Assembly (NCBI GenBank): GCA_947069175.1
Contig: CAMTDV010000012.1
Span: 34,318,341-34,382,340 of the forward strand
Direction: 5' to 3'
DNA: 64,000 bases
Source: Scalesia atractyloides
Lineage: Eukaryota; Streptophyta; Magnoliopsida; Asterales; Asteraceae
Made by a program: the position numbers and the translations under genes. Numbering within the stretch: the first letter of the stretch is position 1; each line of letters opens with the position of its first letter. Shown piece by piece: positions 57,046-64,000 of this stretch. The notes beneath the pieces are model-generated. The model was not told where the DNA came from. It did no database searches and saw only the letters and a program-made list of their open reading frames with translations.

Positions 57046-58453
57046 CTGCCGCAGCCTTTTCAAATTTGCCGTTTAGTTACGAAAACTTCTGTAACTCATT
57101 CAATTTTCATCCGTTTTACTCAAAACTTGTTTCTAAATGTCCGTAAATTGTTTACTTACATATTTAGTTTGAAATCCTTAACCCGGATTCTTAATTCTTA
57201 TGAATTACGCATTCACTCTTGGTTTAAGCGTATATCCATTTTGACCCATTAAGAGATTTAAGCATATAAACTTAAATCTCACTTCCTCTTACCTTGTTTC
57301 TCATTTTCATACTAAAATATCTATTTATCTTCCACCACAACTATACCTGTGGTTGATTGGTTATAGAAAATGTTATATTTTCAATTCTACCATTCGGTTT
57401 GACATTTACGAAAAAGACCCAATATGAGGCATTAAGCCAAAACGGCTTATGCCATTTGCTAGTTACACTACCGCAAGGGTGAACTTTCTTATATAACTCA
57501 TTTTTTAAACTACCTTCAGGGTTCGTTTACTTGTATTATCACTCGAGGGCATTTTGGTCAACTTAGACCCCCTTTACGATGAAGGAATCGCATGATTTGA
57601 CTAAAAGAGCACATTTAATCGTAATCTTATATAAAATCATTAGGTTCCTATGAACTCGATGTCTACCATTTAGATTATGAGATTTACCTTTCTTTAGGTA
57701 ATCCGATATTCATTCATGACTCGTTTACTCTCATCGGACCTTAAATTCCTCAATGGGAGTTTGACCCATTACACATACCTAGCTCGAGTCATAGCATTGA
57801 CCCGTTTAATTACCTTGCGCTACTAACTACTAGTTAATAGCGACGCAACCAAACACCATTTCCCTGTGAACACAAAACTCGACAAGCGGTTCATTAAATA
57901 TTATTGTCAAATGGTGATGACCACACCATTTGACCCATTTGGTCTCAATGACCATTTTATCATTATGAGATGATATTTACATACCATCTCACCACTTATC
58001 CGTTTCAGTTTATACCACATGATCATATTACTTAAATTCGTTTCTCAATTCATTCAATCCGTCATGGTATACACCATAGGGTGTCTATTTCAAAATCTAA
58101 TATATTTTTTTTCTCAACTCGTGACTGAATTGCCATTTACTCTTTTTTATTCCTTATGGCTTACACCATAAGGTAACTTTTTCTGAATTTCTTGTTTATT
58201 TGTCATTACATGACTATATTACCATTTTACCCCTTTCTACCATCAAATATGATTTAATACCTTTTTCACTTCTTCCAACTCGTATCTATCCGTGTTGGAA
58301 CTTTATATTTCGAAATATCATTCCAAATACCCAAAACACTTATTCAACTACATAAGTAAATCAACAATTTAAAGGATGTAAGCTTTACTTATCTTGAGTT
58401 CCAAGTACGCCCCTTTCCGCGTACTTGTTCCTTTTTACCCGCTTCTCCCCAAG

Positions 58454-58458
58454 CCTCC
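58454..58458 (+). other. Target-site duplication CCTCC (left)
   Basis: CCTCC flanks Copia B here and at 63400-63404. Confidence 0.9.
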
Positions 58459-58932
58459 TGTTGGGCATATTTGTGACAACAGCTTAGATTTGGTCTTTGG
58501 ATACCTTGTAATTAGTAAAATGATAAATGGTTAGCGGGTTTAGTTTTGTAATAGTTAATTAGAAGTATTTGGGCTGAACTAGACACAATGTAACACATGG
58601 TAGGTGAATTGGGCCTTAAACCCATTAGCAGTCCATGTAGGAAACCCTAGCCCATGAGCATAACCTATCTCTATATAAAGGGATGTTTGCATTAGGGTTT
58701 AGGATGCTTGTTCTATTGTTCAGCTGCTGAAAGAATTGCTTCAAAGAGTTTTAGAGAGAGAGAGTCGTGAATTGGTTGTAAATACTTTGTTTTCGATAAT
58801 CAATAGAAGACAGTTTGAAGGAATTCTTTGTGTTTGTGTTCTTCTTATTTCTGTGAAATCTGATCTAGGGGATTCCGCACTCTAGATTAGATAGATAATT
58901 CTGTCAAGATCCATAAGGACTAGGGACCTACA
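58459..58932 (+). repeat. Copia B 5' LTR
   Basis: TGTTGGGCATATT...GGGACCTACA; TATA box TATATAAA at 58672-58679. Nearly identical to the 3' LTR. Confidence 0.92.
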
Positions 58933-58934
58933 AT

Positions 58935-58947
58935 TGGTATCAGAGCA
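58935..58947 (+). promoter_or_regulatory. Copia B primer binding site (tRNA-iMet)
   Basis: TGGTATCAGAGCA begins two bases after the LTR end. Confidence 0.9.
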
Positions 58948-59064
58948 TTCGGCTCTTGATGATTGCTCTGTTCAGAATCGTGACAGCAGAAAAATTGGGT
59001 TTTTGGGCGTTTTTGGAGGCTGTTCTTGAAGTTTTTTACGGCTGTTTTAGGGTTTTGCAGGTAT

Positions 59065-59520
59065 TTCGGAGTTTCTGCAGTGATTTCGGATTAACAGCAG
59101 GAATTTGGATTAAAAAGCATAGTATTTCGGATTGAAAGCATAGTATTTTGGATAAAGCATAGTATTTCGGATTGAAAGAATAGTATTTCAGATCATCAGA
59201 CTTGCAATTCGGATCTGGAAGTGCAATTCGAATTGAATTTCGGATCAGAAGCCATTTCGGATTCCATTTCGGATCAGAAGATATTTCATATTGATTTTCA
59301 GAAGAGAAGCACATTCCGGATTCCATCTCGAATTCAGAACTATTCCGGATTCCATCTCGGATCAGAGTAGTCTATTCCGGATTTCCATTTCGGATCAGAA
59401 CAGTGCATTCCGGATTTCATCTCGGATCACTATTCCGGATCACCATTTCGGATTATAAATCCGGATTACTATTCAGGATTCCTATCTCGGATTCACTATC
59501 TGAGTTACTGTATCGGTTTT
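59065..59520 (+). repeat. TCGGAT-core leader array (Copia B)
   Basis: More than a dozen units built on TATTTCGGAT, ATTCCGGATT or CATCTCGGAT, between primer site and gag; arrangement and linkers differ from Copia A. Confidence 0.8.
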
Positions 59521-59772
59521 GGTACTGTTCTGGATTGCATACAAAAAGGTGGAAAGTTAACCAGCTGACGTAACCAGAGTTAAACATTTTCGGACATAGA
59601 AATTGATCTATAGACAATTTTGACGAATGGATTGGACAGTTAGACTCGTGTGATTTTTAAGAAAAAAAAATCGTATCGAAAATTTTGACGAAGGCACGAA
59701 AATTCTAAAAATCACTATCGGACAATATACATCATTAGAATCGTATCGACGAGATGAGTCTAACAGTATAAT

Positions 59773-60531
59773 TTGGTAACCACTCATTTCGGACAAGTTT
59801 TAACGTTTTTAACTAGCCGGTTCGGTAAAAGTGTCGAATATGTAAATGAGCTGATGAGAATGGAGCATGAAGCTGGTACCACAAACAAAACTCCAAAGAT
59901 GCTGAAGGTGGAAAACTACCTTACATGGAAGGATAGGTTTCAATCCTTTATTGAATATCAGGACACACGGATGTGGATCTGTATTCAAGATGGGTACTCT
60001 AACCCAACACATGATTTTGAGGGAAGACAACGTGTTATTGCTTACGTGAATATGTCTGAAGCTGAGAAGAGAATGTATGAGTCTGAGAAGAAAGCCTTAG
60101 TTGTTACCAAGATGTCGTTACTAGATGGCATAAAACACACATTCAAGCATTGTATTACATTGAAGGAGATGTGGGATGCCCTAGAGAAGAGGTATGAGGG
60201 AAATCCCGATGTGAAGAAGAACAAGGTTGATCTTCTAAAGAAACAGTTTGTTGTGTTCAAAGGAATGAGAAATGAATCCCTTGAAGATATTATCACGAGA
60301 TATTATCATCTGATGTCAGAAATCGATAATTATGACATAGAGGGATACACTGATGTTGAGATAAATGACAATTTGCTGGATGCTTTACCTGCCAAGTGGG
60401 ATATTTACACGTTGATGATAAAGGGTGAAGCAGATTATGAAAAGAAAGACTTGGAAGAGGTTGTTGGAAAACTAAGAGCTTATGAGCTCAATATGAAGAA
60501 GAAGGAGACTGGATATGATCAGGTTCAAGAT
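59773..60531 (+). CDS. gag: Copia B gag (truncated at the deletion)
   Basis: A 254-codon open stretch with the full N-terminal gag core: MLKVENYLTWKDRFQSF, YVNMSEAEKRMYESEKKAL, MWDALEKRYEGNP, LLKKQFVVFKGMRNE, IITRYYHLMSEI, LLDALPAKWDIYTLM and EEVVGKLRAYELNM. The family start ATG (as at 36710 in Copia A) is GTG here (59832), so initiation would have to use an upstream ATG at 59773 or the Met at 59854. Gag ends one codon after the deletion junction; the zinc knuckle is missing. It is the most intact coding stretch of any element in the window. Confidence 0.75.
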
Positions 60532-61387
60532 GGGTGAATTATTCTACTTTCTGAGTTTACAAGTTGAACAGAAGAAGGATGGGATGTTTATACATCAGAC
60601 GAAGTATGTGTATGACATTTTAACTTGTTTCAAGATGGAGGATTGGGCTACTTTCAATACACCTATCTGTGAGAATCACAATCTTGGTCCAGATCATGAG
60701 AGTGTGGAGGATGTTGATCCAACTCAATACAGGGTAATGATTGGTTCTCTAATGTACTTGACTGCTTCAAGACCCGACATCATGTTCGCAGTATGTCTTT
60801 GTGCCAGATATCAAGAGAACCCAAAAGAGTCCCACATGAAAGCGGTGAAGCGGATTCTTCGTTACTTGAAGGGGAAACCTAAACTTGGGTTATGGTATCC
60901 AGCTGCTAATGATTTGAAGTTTGTTGCTTTCACTGATTCGGACTTTGGATGATGCAAACCTACAAGGAAGTCTACCACAGGTGGTTGTTAGTTCTTAGGA
61001 GGGAGGCTCGTTTCATGGTAATGCAAGAAGCAGTCTTGCGTGTCTACCTCAACGTGTGAAGCTGAATATATTGCTGCAGGTAGCTGTTGCTCTCAGGTTC
61101 TCTGGATCCAACAGCAGATGCACGATTATGGTTTGAATTTCACTCGTACTCCTATGATGATAGACAATAATGCCACTATATCAATCACCAACAATCCCGT
61201 AAAGCACATTCGCACAAAACATATTGACATTCCTCATCATTTTATACGGGATTATGCTGAAAAGAAATTAATTGAACTACATCGAGTCGACACCCTAGAT
61301 AACCTGGCAGATCTTTACACAAAAGCATTTGACAGGGCTCGCTTTGAACATTTAGTCGAACTCAACGGGATGAGGAATCCTGAATAA
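60532..61387 (+). pseudogene. rh: Copia B RT end and RNase H
   Basis: It starts inside the GELSYFLGLQVEQ motif of RT, then runs HQTKYVYDIL, IGSLMYLTASRPDIMFAV, AVKRILRYLKGKP and AFTDSDFG (catalytic Asp), after which a frameshift near 60945 breaks it. From 61040 it continues STCEAEYIAAGSCCSQVLWIQQQM (catalytic Glu), HIDIPHHFIRDYAEKK and LADLYTKAFDRARF, ending NGMRNPE. Catalytic RT motifs (YVDD) are deleted. Confidence 0.88.
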
Positions 61388-62920
61388 CCATGTTTCCATA
61401 AAAATAGTTTGTAAATAATTTACTGCTTTTCAAAATCAAAAACAACAAAAAAATAGAAAATCAAAAATGAGTTTTTTACTGTGTGAAAAAGAAGAAATGA
61501 TAGTACATCAGCAAGTTAGACTGTCACACTGAAATTAAAAGAAATTGCTTACGTGTGATAGCAGCTTCATCATATGATGTACCAGTAGGCAAAAAGCATG
61601 AAATAATCAACTTACCTTTGTGATACAAGTATACTAAACTGTGTATGAGTGGGTAACATATCAGCGGCGTATGGTTTTATAACCTTAAATCTTGCGTTGA
61701 TAGATTGCCAAAATCTGAGGTTTTTGGTCTTTATATCGTTTTTTCATCCGGGGTATCAAGGTTGTCCTTCTGCAGTATCCAGATATATGCTGATCTAGGC
61801 ACAACCAGGATATCTTAAAAGAGCAAAAATGCCAAATCCCAAATATTTAAGAAGCTCTCCTAGAGAGTCATTCAAATGTGCAAAATGCATCATTCATACC
61901 AAAATTTGGTATTTGCCCTAACCCTCGTTGGATATTGGTCTCTTTGCTGTACGGAAGTACTGACCTGATTACCAATTATTTGACGTTGTAAATCAATAAG
62001 GATGAATTTTGGTATACTCACCTACTACGATGAATTTTTGTGCATACCTTGATCGCGGGGGTATGTCCTGAAGTGGGATACACTCGTATATCAGTATAAC
62101 TTATCTAAACAGATCACGAGGTAATGGTACTTGAAATGTTCATGTATTTTGTTTAAGTGGATAAACATACTGGTAATCCTGTTGAACTGCTTTTCATGAA
62201 TATTGCATATAAAATAATCAGATAGTGTGCAAACAGTTTGATGTTGCTAATATGATCTTCTTACCGGTGATACTCACAAAAATAGAGTGTTTATTCTTTA
62301 GTTATTTACTTGCTTTCAGAAAATTTAAAAATTCCAAAAAGATTTCATTTTCTTTCAAATTCTTATTGTACGGATATTGGTTGTTCGTGGAGGAGTTGTT
62401 ACCGATAGGGGGAGACGGTGTTAGAAGATGAGTTCAAAAATTTTTACGATCTTGCAGGTTATGTGTGCTTAAAATTTTGAGTAAATGGTTTGAGTTGCGA
62501 AGTGCTTAATCTGTGATACAGTTTTACTATCTCTTGAATAATAATAATTGTTTAACTTGTGTTGAAAAATTCTTATGGTTTCTCGAGATGTTTGTTTTAT
62601 AGTATATATATTGTAGCAGTGTGTTGCTGAGAAGTTTGGTGAAGAGGAGTTTGCTTGGATGCATGGTAGAACCTCCTTTCTACATTGCAGACAAAGTTGC
62701 AGAGTTTTGAAGATTGCTATGCAATGACTAAACTGGAACTTTTTCAAACGCTAACGATTTGAAGATTTGGTGATGGATACATCAGCTTAGGGGGAGTCTG
62801 TTGCTGACAGAAGCTGTTAAAGTTGAAGCTATCCAAAGACCAACGTTTTTCAAAGATACTGAAGATTGTAAGAAGACTGAAGACTAAGTTAATTTATGAA
62901 GCTATTGTCAAGGGGGAGTT
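61388..62920 (+). other. Copia B 3' untranslated region and polypurine tract
   Basis: 1.5 kb, non-coding. The true purine tract AAGGGGGAGTT abuts the 3' LTR (62910-62920). Two more GGGGGAG sites lie at 62408 and 62790; the second is followed by an LTR-start-like TCTGTTGCTG. Confidence 0.7.
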
Positions 62921-63399
62921 TGTTGGTGCATATTTGTGACAACAGCTTAGATTTGGTCTTTGGATATCTTGTAATTAGTAAAATGATAAACGATTAGCGG
63001 GTTTAGTTTTGTAATAGTTAATTAGAAGTATATGGGCTGAACTAGACACAATGTAACACATGGTAGGCGAATTGGGCCTTAAACCCATTAGCAGTCCATG
63101 TAGGAAACCCTAGCCCATGAGCATAACCTATCTCTATATAAAGGGACGTTTGCATTATGGTTTAGGTTGCTGGTTCTATTGTTCAATTGCTGAAAGAATC
63201 GCTTCAGAGAGTTTTAGAGAGAAAGTCTTGAATTGGTTGTAAACACTTTGTTTTCGATAATAATAGAAGACAGTTTGAAGGAATTCTTTGTGTTCGTGTT
63301 CGTGTTCTTGTTATTTCTGTGAAATCTGATCTAGGGGATTCCGCACTCTAGATTAGATAGACAATTCTGTCAAGATCCATAAGGACTAGGGGACCTACA
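62921..63399 (+). repeat. Copia B 3' LTR
   Basis: TGTTGGTGCATATT...GGGGACCTACA; TATA box at 63135-63142. The CCTCC duplication follows. Confidence 0.92.
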
Positions 63400-63404
63400 C
63401 CTCC
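63400..63404 (+). other. Target-site duplication CCTCC (right)
   Basis: Matches 58454-58458. Confidence 0.9.
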
Positions 63405-64000
63405 ACCTAGCTTGTCAAACGTCAAACTATCATTTATCATTCATAAGATGGTTAGGTTAGTCATCATCTAACACGACTATTCCACCTTACGGATTTTATA
63501 TCAAATTTATCATTCGATCTTAATATAGGCCAGTTTGACTTTTAAAAGTCAACTGCCTATTTACTCATACTAACCCACGAACAAGTTTAACAACTCATTT
63601 AGGCATTTCGTTAATTACCCAGTAAGCACTATTCCTAGGCCACCACTATAGCTACGTTTCCCAAACCAAGTTTACGCAATTGCTAATATCAAATTTACAT
63701 AGTTTCTAGAATCATATGCTAATCTATCGATAGTTATACAAGAACGTGGAATTGTTTCATTATCACAAAACAACTCATCTCATCATATTACTAGATATTC
63801 ATCCTAATACCTAATGTAATCAAATTCTACGCACTAACTAGGAAACAACATGATCTCAAACCTCTTTAAAATTGACATAGCACTAGTTTCATTACATCAT
63901 ACAAAACCCATTTCAAGTCATGTATGATTACTTACTCGAATCTATTAATTTGTTCGAGTATCTTACACATACATACAAGTATGATGATCATAAACATTCC
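63405..64000 (+). repeat. Element D, continuation after Copia B
   Basis: AT-rich non-coding sequence of the same style as 57100-58458, reaching the window end. No element end is seen. Confidence 0.35.

Larger units (their letters stand above)
56591..58458 (+). repeat. Element D, LTR-like sequence, left part
   Basis: It begins TGTAAGACCCTATC exactly where homology of Copia A to Copia B stops, which suggests an LTR start inserted in Copia A. No gene is seen. It contains the CCACCGTAAGCTACGG hairpin cluster at 56951-57045. Copia B interrupts it, and the sequence seems to resume at 63405. Family and orientation are unresolved. Confidence 0.4.
58459..63399 (+). mobile_element. Copia B: internally deleted Copia with intact ends
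   Basis: A 4.9-kb element with LTRs of 474 and 479 bp, primer site, leader array, gag, then a direct jump to the end of RT and RNase H, a 1.5-kb 3' region and a purine tract. It is flanked by CCTCC. Protease, integrase and catalytic RT are missing, so it could only move with helper proteins. Confidence 0.92.

Overview
This window is a repeat-dense stretch of a flowering-plant nuclear genome. It is AT-rich, has no operons, and is built almost entirely of long-terminal-repeat (LTR) retrotransposons inserted into one another. The mix (Tekay-like chromovirus Gypsy, Athila-like Gypsy with a tRNA-Asp primer site, and SIRE/Tork-like Copia with long gag regions) suggests Asteraceae. That is an inference from element style, not from a host gene. 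No rRNA gene, functional tRNA gene or CRISPR array is seen.

Layout. (1) 1-2966: three LTR pieces: the 3' part of an LTR of the G1 family (1-937), the 3' part of a second Gypsy LTR (938-2063), and a reverse-strand LTR (2064-2966) belonging to a reverse Gypsy called G0 here. (2) 3144-13359: G1, a full-length but broken Tekay-like Gypsy with 2.3-kb LTRs and a TGAAT target duplication. It sits inside the 3' end of the G0 pol gene, which continues at 13365-14440. (3) 14441-21583: degraded DNA with an LTR-like fragment, one weak four-exon host gene candidate (17092-19077) and the eroded 3' end of another Gypsy (G3). (4) 21584-34559: a G3 LTR split by C2, a full-length reverse-strand Copia (23532-34401, target duplication CCTTG). 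(5) 34560-35489: a G3-type LTR fragment and the tail of a truncated Copia. (6) 35490-56590: Copia A, split by G2, an Athila-like Gypsy (37440-50010) with an extra ORF after integrase. A second partial G2 copy (50011-51076) follows head to tail. (7) 56591-64000: an unclassified LTR-like sequence (D), split by Copia B (58459-63399, target duplication CCTCC), an internally deleted derivative of the Copia A family.

Each element once encoded gag (capsid, zinc knuckles), aspartic protease, reverse transcriptase, RNase H and integrase, in Gypsy order (PR-RT-RH-IN) or Copia order (PR-IN-RT-RH). None has an intact polyprotein. In G1 and G2 most in-frame stops look like C-to-T or G-to-A changes, as expected for methylated, silenced DNA.

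The most unusual signals are non-coding: three hairpin-plus-B-box tRNA-like modules about 168 bp apart in the G1 LTR; a CCACCGTAAGCTACGGTGG hairpin family in the G2 LTRs, before the G2 extra ORF and again in element D; a candidate 325-nt intron before that extra ORF; arrays of a TCGGAT-core repeat in the Copia A and B leaders; TTCGTACGAA palindromes in the C2 LTR; and decoy copies of the polypurine-tract/LTR junction in two Copia families.
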